Origin: an uncultured Clostridia bacterium
Lineage (GTDB): Bacteria; Bacillota; Clostridia; Christensenellales; Borkfalkiaceae
Reading direction: 5' to 3'
Length of the DNA stretch: 35,805 nucleotides
Assembly: GCA_944363045.1 (NCBI GenBank)
Contig: CALVTT010000013.1
Span: 1-35,805, forward strand
Shown: positions 26,219 to 34,984 of the stretch, piece after piece
Layout of the letters: the number at the start of each line of letters is the position of its first letter
Position numbering within the stretch: position 1 is the first letter of the stretch
Notes under the pieces: model-generated
Seen by the model: the letters and a program-made list of their open reading frames with translations, nothing else
The model's database searches: none
Told to the model about the DNA's origin: nothing
Position numbers and translations under genes: made by a program

Positions 26219-26905
26219 ATGCCGTTTTTAAGAAAGAGCCTCAGTGCAGTGGCGGTCATACTCATCATTGTGCTGCTTTTGGGTATGCTGTTGAGTTTCA
26301 CCGCTTGCCGTGCAAGCTCCTATACGGAGGAGGAGCACATCGAGCGCGTCACGGAGCGCGCAAAGGAGTGCTTCTTGGGCGAAGGCAGCGAATATACGGA
26401 TCTGGAAGTTTATCCCGTTTATAACGAGCATGACGAACTCAATTATATGCTCATCGAATTTCAGCCGCAGGGGTTTTTGTATGTGCATATCGCCGAAAAG
26501 GAATATTCGTGGAAGGGGATGTACACCCTCAGCAGCACACAGCCGGAAAGCTGGATGCCCTATCGCGTGAAGGAAGGGGCGCAAGAGGGTGTTTATGACG
26601 CCAACGGGAATTTGCTTGCCCAAGCTTCGAACCGTGAGTATATCCGCGATGAAAACGGGCAGGCAATTATCTATCAGGAAAGTCATTTCAAAGCTGCGGG
26701 GATCGAAGGGGAGCGCCGTTATCTCCTGACGACAAAAGCGGCTGAGTTCTTGGGCGGGGCGAGCTCTTTGATCCCTGCCGTCAAGCGCGGAGAGCAGTAT
26801 ATCGATTTGGTGGACGGTGCGCTCATTGACTATACGCCCGGCATGGAATCGGCGTATGCGACCGCAGACATTGCTTTTATCAATAAGCCGGATTTTGATT
26901 TATAA
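26219..26905 (+). CDS. Putative lipoprotein or secreted protein of unknown function
   Basis: The 228-residue protein begins with a basic N-region and a long hydrophobic stretch (residues about 9-29), followed by 'LSFTAC'. This is a plausible lipobox, though Phe at -3 is unusual. The mature part is hydrophilic, with 'YNEHDELNYMLIEFQPQGFLYVHIAEKEYSWKGMY' (residues about 63-98, quoted for its acidic and aromatic content), and it has no motif I can name. AAGGAGG fixes the ATG at 26219; an upstream in-frame ATG at 26174 lies inside the promoter. The gene has its own promoter and A/T-richer codons than the dcw genes, which suggests accessory status. Confidence 0.72.
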   Translation: MPFLRKSLSAVAVILIIVLLLGMLLSFTACRASSYTEEEHIERVTERAKECFLGEGSEYTDLEVYPVYNEHDELNYMLIEFQPQGFLYVHIAEKEYSWKGMYTLSSTQPESWMPYRVKEGAQEGVYDANGNLLAQASNREYIRDENGQAIIYQESHFKAAGIEGERRYLLTTKAAEFLGGASSLIPAVKRGEQYIDLVDGALIDYTPGMESAYATADIAFINKPDFDL

Positions 26906-26925
26906 GGAGAGGGGAAGATCGGGGC

Positions 26926-26941
26926 GCCCGCCATGGCGGGC
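26926..26941. repeat. Perfect 16-base palindrome GCCCGCCATGGCGGGC
   Basis: It lies 20 bases after the lipoprotein stop, within a GC-rich island. It has no loop and no T-run. It shares the GCCCGCC arm with the palindromes at 26029 and 27728. Confidence 0.7.
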
Positions 26942-27083
26942 GGGCAGTATTTTCATAAAATTTGCCTTTGTGCGAAAGGTTTTGCCGTTCTCGTACGTTT
27001 TATAAGAGGAGGGGCATTGCAGAAGGCCTTGCCGCCGCGCAAAAGTTGCCGCTTTGCAAAAGTTTGCCCCGGGGAGGTGCCAA

Positions 27084-27581
27084 ATGAAAAAGCCGATATT
27101 TGCGCTCGCAGCCGTGATGCTTACAGCGCTTCTTTGTTCGGGCTGTGCGCCCGAACAGCGCTTTTCTCACTCCGAGGGGAGCATTCTCTCGCTCGATGAG
27201 GCGTATGCGGAGGGCTGCCTTACAGGGAGCGATCTTCAAAGCATCGCCTATTACTATCACACCCGCTTCGGGGAGAGCGAGCAAGCGGGCTCGTTCACGC
27301 CCGCGCCCAAGACGCCTGCCAGCCTCGCGGAAGAGACCATCTGCCGCATCAAGCGCACCTATCTCGACGAGGTCGCGAATGTGCCGGTCGGCTCCTTCGA
27401 CCGCGTCTATCTCGACAACTATTTCGGCACATACGGTGGCTGCGCAGTCGTGGGGCTGCGGTCGGACTACATTGCCATCGACCCGCTCCTCTATCCCGAG
27501 TACACGGTCGGCGGGGTGACCTTTTATGACTACGACCCGTCGGCGGTCAGCGTCTGGCGGCCCGATGCGTGGGAGCAATGA
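27084..27581 (+). CDS. Putative small lipoprotein of unknown function
   Basis: The 165-residue product has a signal sequence 'MKKPIFALAAVMLTALLCSGC' (shown as 'MKKPIFALAAVML' then 'LLCSGC'), with a candidate lipid-attachment Cys at residue 21; a second Cys at 18 makes the lipobox slightly irregular. The mature part has 'LDEAYAEGCLTGSDLQSIAYYYH' near residues 36-58 and a C-terminal 'VGGVTFYDYDP' region. No family is recognised and it is not similar to the preceding lipoprotein by eye. GGGGAGG fixes the ATG at 27084. No clear promoter was found in the 178 bases upstream. Confidence 0.7.
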   Translation: MKKPIFALAAVMLTALLCSGCAPEQRFSHSEGSILSLDEAYAEGCLTGSDLQSIAYYYHTRFGESEQAGSFTPAPKTPASLAEETICRIKRTYLDEVANVPVGSFDRVYLDNYFGTYGGCAVVGLRSDYIAIDPLLYPEYTVGGVTFYDYDPSAVSVWRPDAWEQ

Positions 27582-27677
27582 GGGAGCAGAGCCGAGGGAA
27601 CGAGGCCGAGCGGGCAGAGCAGTAATAAGGCAAGAACATTTGTGCTTCAATGCAGCGGTCATGGCAATAGGGAGGGG

Positions 27678-27707
27678 GCGCGGCGGCGCAGTTCTGCGCC
27701 GCCGCGC
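27678..27707. repeat. GC-rich palindrome (14-bp arms)
   Basis: Arms 27678-27691 and 27694-27707 are complementary around TT. It is the first of two palindromes in the 230-base gap between the convergent genes ending at 27581 (+) and 27812 (-). The rest of this gap shows nothing else I can support. Confidence 0.85.
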
Positions 27708-27727
27708 ACCCCGTTTTCGTCGGAAGA

Positions 27728-27763
27728 GCGCCCGCCGCGGCCAAAAGCCGCGGCGGGCGCCCC
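27728..27763. repeat. GC-rich palindrome, copy B of the rsfS-end palindrome
   Basis: It is identical over 36 bases to 26031-26066: arms 27728-27741 and 27747-27760 around CAAAA, then CCC. It lies between convergent genes. Confidence 0.92.
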
Positions 27764-27811
27764 TTCGTTTTATCGTGCTTTTTTATCTTGCCCTCGCGGT
27801 ATCCCCCCGCC

Positions 27812-28183
27812 TCACCCCTTGAAGTCGATGCGCTTGGGCTCGCTGTACTTGGGCTTCTGCCGCACGCGCTTTTTCTCCACCAGATAGTAGACGGGCGCGG
27901 GCGCTTCGGCGGGCTTTTCGGGCTTCCCGTCAGACTTTTCGGCGGACTTTTCGGGCTTCCCGTCAGACTTTTCGGCGGACTTTTCGGGCTTCCCGTCGGC
28001 CTTTTCGCCCTCTTTTTCGGCATTTTCCGCCTTTTCCGCCGCCTGCGGCTCCGTCTTTCCCTTCACCGCCCGCCAGCCGAGGAGGGCGAGTCGCCCCGCG
28101 TGCACGGCAATAAAACTTGCAAGCAGCAGCACGAGCAACCACAGGAGCCCGCTCGGGGCGGAGGTAAGCATCATTTCTCTCAT
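27812..28183 (-). CDS. Small single-pass membrane protein with charged repeats, function unknown
   Basis: The 123-residue protein has one membrane helix close to the N-terminus ('GLLWLLVLLLASFIAVHAG'), then a Lys/Glu-rich region with an 11-residue repeat 'KSDGKPEKSAE' present two to three times, and a conserved-looking basic end 'YYLVEKKRVRQKPKYSEPKRI'. The repeat is encoded by a 33-bp tandem DNA repeat (27915-28008). The start is uncertain: ATG at 28183 gives the short form; an ATG at 28267 would add 28 residues and would share its CATG with the start of the divergent gene. Neither has a strong ribosome binding site. The plus-strand frame over the same bases is an artefact of the repeat ('GLFGLPVRLFG'). 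Confidence 0.62.
   Translation of the reverse strand: MREMMLTSAPSGLLWLLVLLLASFIAVHAGRLALLGWRAVKGKTEPQAAEKAENAEKEGEKADGKPEKSAEKSDGKPEKSAEKSDGKPEKPAEAPAPVYYLVEKKRVRQKPKYSEPKRIDFKG
27915..28008. repeat. 33-bp coding tandem repeat
   Basis: Units 27915-27947 and 27948-27980 are identical and a third starts at 27981 and diverges after about 22 bases. It encodes the charged 11-residue repeat of the minus-strand membrane protein. Confidence 0.9.
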
Positions 28184-28265
28184 GCCGTGAGCATACCACG
28201 GCGGCGCTGTCACAAAATCGTACACTTGCGCATAATTTCGCGCCTTTGGGGGAAAACTCTCGGGC

Positions 28266-29309
28266 ATGAAACTTTGGTCCGATCCCCCGCAGTCCTTCCG
28301 TCCCGTGCCGCCCGTTTTTCCGCAGGAGCCAGCCTTCCCGCAGGAGCCTGCTTACCCCGAGGCCGACCCGCCCGCGCCGCTCGTACAGCCCGAGGTGCCC
28401 GCCTCTCCCGCAGAGCCCACCTCTCCCGTCTCTCCCGCGAAGCCGCCGCCCACGCAAGATACGCCTCTTAGAGAGCCAACTCCTATGCCCGCCCCGCCCC
28501 TTGTCGAGCCCGACGCTCCCATGCGCGTGCTGACGGAGGCGGAGGAGGCCGACTTCCGCGAATTTCAGCGCACCAAGCGGGAGGCGGAGATCGCGCTCAC
28601 CCTGCGCCGTCTCGCCGTCGACCTTACGGGGGAGACACAGCGCGCGGGGCTCAAGGCGGGGCTTGCGAACGCCCGTCAGCTGCAGGCGGCGGAGGCGCTT
28701 ATAACGCCCGTGCAGCTCCCGCTCGCCAAAAAACTGCGCAAGGGGAGGGGCGCGCTTGCCGCAGGGCCGCGCCTTCTCGTCCTCATCGGCGGCACGGGAG
28801 AGATGCTTCCCGCCGTCAAGAGGGTGGAGATGCGGCGGGCAAAGCGGCAGGGCGCGGAGGGGTTCGTGCTGCTTTTCAGCCTCTTTTCCCTGCGCGGCGG
28901 CGGGGTGCAGGCCTTCGGGCGGGAGCTAAGATGCTTGCGGCGGGCGGCAAAGAAGGTGCCGCTCACGCTGTCGCTCTCCGATCGGCGGCTCACGCGCGAG
29001 GAGGTGATGTCGGTCGCCGGGGCAGCTGCGGCGGCGGGCATCGGCAGCGTGCTCGTGCGCGGGGAGGCGGAGCTTATGGAGGCTCTTTCGGAGAAGTTCC
29101 CCGCTCTCACGGTGGGGGCGATGGGGGCGGAGAACGCCGAGCAGCTCAAACTGCTCTTAAAAGCGGGTGCGGCGCGCGCCGTCACGGCATGCCCGGGGCG
29201 CATCGCGGAGGAACTGCGCCTTGCCGCCGACCGGGCCGCCGCCCAAACTGCCGAACGAGCCTCTGATCAAACCGCCCAACGGGCGACCGAACGGACCGAG
29301 GAAGAATAA
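28266..29309 (+). CDS. Degenerate DeoC/aldolase-like TIM-barrel protein with proline-rich N-terminus
   Basis: Residues 1-85 of 347 are Pro/Glu/Ala-rich and probably unstructured. Residues about 95-320 resemble the order of elements in deoxyribose-phosphate aldolase: 'ITPVQLPLAKKLRKG', 'VEMRRAKRQGAEGFVLLFSL', 'PLTLSLSDRRLTREEVMSVAGAAAAAG' (compare 'E-t-x-x-L-t-x-e-e-i-x-x-a-x-x-x-x-x-a-G') and 'LTVGAMGAENAEQLKLLLKAGAARAVT' (compare 'v-K-a-x-G-G-i-r-t-...-G-A-x-R-i-G'). The Schiff-base motif K-T-S-T-G is replaced by 'SVLVRG' and the GG by GA, so aldolase activity is unlikely. The C-terminus is Gln/Thr/Glu-rich. The ATG at 28266 is preceded by GGGGGA 12 bases upstream. It is divergent to the small membrane protein gene. 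The fold call is inference from pattern reading. Confidence 0.6.
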   Translation: MKLWSDPPQSFRPVPPVFPQEPAFPQEPAYPEADPPAPLVQPEVPASPAEPTSPVSPAKPPPTQDTPLREPTPMPAPPLVEPDAPMRVLTEAEEADFREFQRTKREAEIALTLRRLAVDLTGETQRAGLKAGLANARQLQAAEALITPVQLPLAKKLRKGRGALAAGPRLLVLIGGTGEMLPAVKRVEMRRAKRQGAEGFVLLFSLFSLRGGGVQAFGRELRCLRRAAKKVPLTLSLSDRRLTREEVMSVAGAAAAAGIGSVLVRGEAELMEALSEKFPALTVGAMGAENAEQLKLLLKAGAARAVTACPGRIAEELRLAADRAAAQTAERASDQTAQRATERTEEE

Positions 29310-29338
29310 AAAGGCACGGCTCATTTTGGCATAAGGAG

Positions 29339-29410
29339 AGAGCGGCGCCCTGTCTTGAGCCCCGCGCCGCCGATAGAGCGGCGCCCCGCCTTGAGCTTCG
29401 CGCCGTCCAT
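29339..29410. repeat. 36-bp tandem repeat, two diverged copies
   Basis: Units 29339-29374 and 29375-29410 share AGAGCGGCGCCC, CTTGAGC and CGCGCCG blocks with a few differences. It is followed directly by the palindrome at 29417. It lies in the 250-base gap between the aldolase-like gene and the CPBP gene; no gene was seen there. Confidence 0.75.
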
Positions 29411-29416
29411 ACAGCA

Positions 29417-29450
29417 GCGCCCCGCGCCGCCGACAGGCGGCGCGGGGCGC
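29417..29450. repeat. GC-rich palindrome (15-bp stem, GACA loop)
   Basis: Arms 29417-29431 and 29436-29450 pair perfectly. The arms are identical to those of the palindrome at 31198-31231, while the loop differs (GACA versus TTTT). Confidence 0.9.
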
Positions 29451-29559
29451 CGAAAAATGATTTGCAGCCGTCCGATTTTGCCCTGCGGGTGTTGATCTCG
29501 TCCCGCTTTGTGAATTGAAAACAGATGACTTCATTGCTTTTTTATGCTATGATCGTTTC

Positions 29560-30330
29560 ATGGACATCAAAGCGGTCGCGAAATATCTCGCCATTACATT
29601 TGCCGTCACTTACTCGTGTTGGTGGGGCGTCGCCGCGCTCGTCAGGTACACCGACCTTGTGTATGGCGATATACTGCCTACGATCATTTACATCATCGGC
29701 AACTTCGGCCCCGCCATTGCCGCACTGTGCTGTATCGAAAAGAGACCCTATCTGCGCGCGCTCAAAACATTTGCGTTCTCTTATAAGAAGCACGGTATCT
29801 GGTTCTTTCTCTTGTTTTTTGCCCTCGTGACGCTCACCGTCGGGCTTTCCTCGTTGGAGTGGAACCCGCAGATGACCGCGCTAAACTTTTTTATCTCTCT
29901 TATCGGTTCCACCTTCATTTACGGCGGCGAGGAAGAGCTCGGTTGGCGGGGCGTTTTGCAGCCCACGTTGTCAAAGAAGATCGCCTTTCCTGTGGCTGCG
30001 CTTGCGTGCGGGGTCATCTGGGCAGTATGGCATCTGCCGCTTTGGTTTATCGAAGGGCATCCCAATCAGTCGATGCCCTTTTGGGTGCAGGCGGTGCTGG
30101 GTATCTTCCTCTGCTTTTGGCTGGGCGCCGTCTATGAACGTTCAAAAAGCCTGCCGCTCTGTATGCTCTTTCACGGATATGTCAACGTGCTGCTTTCCTC
30201 TTTTGTATTAAAGATAAATTGGGTGCTCATCTTAGGGATCTTGCTGACGACGGCGGCGGCGATCGTCCTTTGGCTGCTAAACAAAAGGCAGGCAAATTCG
30301 GCGGACGGCAGTCAAACGGGCAGCGAATAA
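29560..30330 (+). CDS. CPBP-family intramembrane metalloprotease-like protein
   Basis: The CPBP (CAAX protease and bacteriocin-processing) family are polytopic membrane proteins, some of which cleave prenylated or bacteriocin-like substrates or confer self-immunity. The 256-residue protein has about seven hydrophobic segments and the three motifs: 'EELGWRG' (E125-E126-x-x-x-R130), 'WAVWHLPLWF' with the second-motif His, and 'LFHGYVN' for the third. The catalytic set looks complete. Start ATG at 29560 matches the family's typical 'M..AKYLAITF' opening; no strong ribosome binding site is seen, and an upstream TTG at 29515 is a weaker alternative. The substrate is unknown; no bacteriocin gene was seen nearby. 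Confidence 0.88.
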   Translation: MDIKAVAKYLAITFAVTYSCWWGVAALVRYTDLVYGDILPTIIYIIGNFGPAIAALCCIEKRPYLRALKTFAFSYKKHGIWFFLLFFALVTLTVGLSSLEWNPQMTALNFFISLIGSTFIYGGEEELGWRGVLQPTLSKKIAFPVAALACGVIWAVWHLPLWFIEGHPNQSMPFWVQAVLGIFLCFWLGAVYERSKSLPLCMLFHGYVNVLLSSFVLKINWVLILGILLTTAAAIVLWLLNKRQANSADGSQTGSE

Positions 30331-30370
30331 CTTTTTTGCGCTCAAAGCGTCGGCGGCGGGGAAAAGTTCC

Positions 30371-30399
30371 TTGCCCTCGGCGCGTTTTTTTGTTACAAT
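30371..30399 (+). promoter_or_regulatory. Promoter of the Pr6Pr-like gene
   Basis: TTGCCC (30371-30376), 17-base spacer, TACAAT (30394-30399), 21 bases before the ATG at 30421. Confidence 0.7.
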
Positions 30400-30412
30400 A
30401 GGGGGAAGGAGC

Positions 30413-30470
30413 GTGAAGATATGAAAAGTGAAGATATGAAAGGTGACGATATGGACCGTGAGGATAGGGC
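30413..30470. repeat. 15-bp tandem repeat at a gene start
   Basis: GTGAAGATATGAAAA (30413) is followed by GTGAAGATATGAAAG (30428), GTGACGATATGGACC (30443) and a decayed fourth copy (30458). It supplies three in-frame ATG codons (30421, 30436, 30451) and an acidic pentad, x-x-(E/D)-D-M, in the protein. Confidence 0.88.
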
Positions 30471-31182
30471 GTGCGGCGGGAAAAGAGCAAAGATGGGCGC
30501 AGTCAAACTTGTTTCCCTCTTTTTAGAGCTCGCGGCTGCCGTCTGCATGATCGCGGGCATCACGCTCACCTCGCAGATGGGCGGGGGCTTCATGGGCGGC
30601 GGCAAGGCGTTTTTGTACTTCACCGTGCAGTCCAACCTCTGGATCGGCGCGGTCTGCGCGCTCTTTTTCGCATTGAACGTTTTCTCGCTCATAAAACCCG
30701 CCTTTGTCATCCCGCACGCCCTGCATATCCTCAAATACGTCTTTACCGTCTCCATCACGCTGACGGGGCTCGTCTTCTGCTGCGTGCTCGCGCCCACGAT
30801 GCCCGGCAGCTTTTCTTCGGCTGCCAACGTCCTGACGCACGTCGTCGTGCCGATCGCGGGCATCTGCGACCTCTTTCTCTGTCGCCCGCAGGAGATCGGC
30901 TATAAGGAGTTCGCCTTTGCCCTCATCCCGCCCCTCTACTACTTGGGCTTTGCGGGCATCGGCTATGCGCTCAATTGGGATTTCGGGAACGGCAACAACT
31001 ATCCCTACTTCTTCCTCAATTGGGATTCGCCCGCCGGCGCCTTCGGTTTTAGTTCCGAGATGCCCTACTTCATGGGCTGTTTCTGGTGGATATTATTGCT
31101 CCTGCTCTTTATCTCGGGCGTCTCATTGGGCTATATCGCCCTCCTGCGGGCGCTCAACAGGCGCGCAGAGAGGAAGTCATAG
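30421..31182 (+). CDS. Pr6Pr-type integral membrane protein
   Basis: The 253-residue protein has about six membrane helices after a hydrophilic 25-residue N-terminus made of short repeats. 'FLYFTVQSNLWIG', 'LTHVVVPIAGICDLFL' and 'YLGFAGIGYALNWDFGNGNNYPYFFLNWD' (near residues 176-204) match the pattern of the bacterial Pr6Pr membrane proteins, whose activity is unknown to me; a distant link to FAR-17a/AIG1-type hydrolases has been made for this fold. AAGGAG at 30406-30411 favours ATG 30421 (9-base spacing). The gene is monocistronic with its own promoter and ends at a strong convergent palindrome. Confidence 0.78.
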   Translation: MKSEDMKGDDMDREDRACGGKRAKMGAVKLVSLFLELAAAVCMIAGITLTSQMGGGFMGGGKAFLYFTVQSNLWIGAVCALFFALNVFSLIKPAFVIPHALHILKYVFTVSITLTGLVFCCVLAPTMPGSFSSAANVLTHVVVPIAGICDLFLCRPQEIGYKEFAFALIPPLYYLGFAGIGYALNWDFGNGNNYPYFFLNWDSPAGAFGFSSEMPYFMGCFWWILLLLLFISGVSLGYIALLRALNRRAERKS

Positions 31183-31195
31183 ACGGCCATGTTTC

Positions 31196-31233
31196 AAGCG
31201 CCCCGCGCCGCCTTTTGGCGGCGCGGGGCGCTT
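31196..31233. terminator. Convergent GC-rich hairpin (17-bp stem, TTTT loop)
   Basis: AAGCGCC... arm 31196-31212, TTTT, arm 31217-31233. It lies between the stops of the Pr6Pr-like gene (31182, +) and the TIGR04076 gene (31241, -), so it probably ends both. Its 15-base core arms equal those at 29417-29450. Confidence 0.75.
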
Positions 31234-31240
31234 CCGAATA

Positions 31241-31567
31241 TCAGTCCTCGCTTTCCATGCGCTCGATCTTGATGATGACGGGGCGCAGGCCGTCGTTGCA
31301 CGAGCAGATGGCCACTCCCTTGTGCTTTTCCGTGTTCATCCAATCGTCAAAGTACCAGCCCTCCGAGCCGTGCGCGAGGGAAAAGACGTATTGATAGACT
31401 GCCTTCCACGCTTCGTCGCAGAAGCCTTCCGGTTTTGCGTAGTCGGCGTAGAACACCTGTCCTTCCTTCATCAGCGGGCAGGGGCCGAGGCCGGGGATGC
31501 CGTACTCTTTGGCAAGATCCTCTTGCAGCGTCGTTTTGAGCACGGTGAGTTTACATTTCTTCATCAT
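31241..31567 (-). CDS. TIGR04076 family protein
   Basis: The 108-residue protein matches the TIGR04076 pattern from end to end: 'KKCKLTVLKTTLQEDLAKEYG', 'GLGPCPLMKEGQVFY', 'PEGFCDEAWKAVYQYVFSL' and 'GVAICSCNDGLRPVIIKIE' (each a partial quote). Four conserved cysteines could bind a metal. No function is established for the family as far as I know. GGAGGG lies 7 bases before the ATG at 31567 (a second ATG follows at 31564). A longer in-frame start at 31666 ignores this site and the promoter. Confidence 0.9.
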   Translation of the reverse strand: MMKKCKLTVLKTTLQEDLAKEYGIPGLGPCPLMKEGQVFYADYAKPEGFCDEAWKAVYQYVFSLAHGSEGWYFDDWMNTEKHKGVAICSCNDGLRPVIIKIERMESED

Positions 31568-31598
31568 TGAGATTCCCTCCGTCGTTTTTATCGTCCTT

Positions 31599-31627
31599 AT
31601 CATATCACAATGCACAGCCTTTTGCAA
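31599..31627 (-). promoter_or_regulatory. Promoter of the TIGR04076 gene
   Basis: On the minus strand: TTGCAA (31627-31622), 17-base spacer, TATGAT (31604-31599). Confidence 0.65.
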
Positions 31628-31704
31628 GAGGCTTTTGCCTTTTCCGCGCCGTTTATCGCCTTGCAAAAGTTGCCGAAAAGGGGCGGAGGCTGCCTGAAAA
31701 AGTT

Positions 31705-31724
31705 GTGTGAAACAATTTTCACAC
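31705..31724. promoter_or_regulatory. Operator-like inverted repeat upstream of secA
   Basis: GTGTGAAA-CAAT-TTTCACAC is a perfect 8-bp inverted repeat with a 4-base centre, about 40 bases upstream of the secA -35 and 78 bases upstream of the TIGR04076 -35. It is too short and A/T-rich for a terminator, so a dimeric regulator site is the likelier reading. The regulator is unknown. Confidence 0.5.
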
Positions 31725-31765
31725 GCAGGGCAGGGGCAAAAATCGCCGAAGGGGGCAAAATCGCT

Positions 31766-31793
31766 TTGCGTTTCGGGAAAAATATAGTAAAAT
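31766..31793 (+). promoter_or_regulatory. Probable secA promoter
   Basis: TTGCGT (31766-31771), 16-base spacer, TAAAAT (31788-31793), 50 bases before the ATG at 31844. An overlapping TATAGT sits at 31784. Confidence 0.6.
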
Positions 31794-31843
31794 AATCGGG
31801 TGATTTTATGCGCCCTTTCGGGGGCGACGCGGAGTTATCAGAA

Positions 31844-34870
<3,027 letters not shown>

Positions 34871-34898
34871 TGGCGGCGGCAAATAACGTATAGACAAG

Positions 34899-34925
34899 AT
34901 CTCCGAGCCTTCCCTCGGAGATTTT
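34899..34925 (+). terminator. Terminator or attenuator between secA and prfB
   Basis: ATCTCCGAG, loop CCTTCC, CTCGGAGAT, TTT. It lies 28 bases after the secA stop and 60 before prfB. The short T-run suggests partial read-through into prfB. No consensus promoter for prfB was found. Confidence 0.75.
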
Positions 34926-34984
34926 GGGGTATTGGCGGGCAGCGTCCGTTCGCGCCGCCCCGCCGCGCAAAGTAAGGAGAGACT

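Noticed and set aside
27915-28008. Possible CRISPR-like array
   Set aside because: The 33-bp units are contiguous with no spacers and encode a protein repeat.
27788-28471. Plus-strand frame with GLFGLPVRLFG repeats
   Set aside because: It is the mirror of the minus-strand KSDGKPEKSAE repeat. The minus frame has a membrane helix and a plausible basic tail, while the plus frame is low complexity and overlaps the aldolase-like gene start.
29157-29534. Minus-strand frame with RRRGAQDRAPL-type repeats
   Set aside because: It is a by-product of the 36-bp tandem repeat and palindrome, with no start signals and overlap with the end of the aldolase-like gene.
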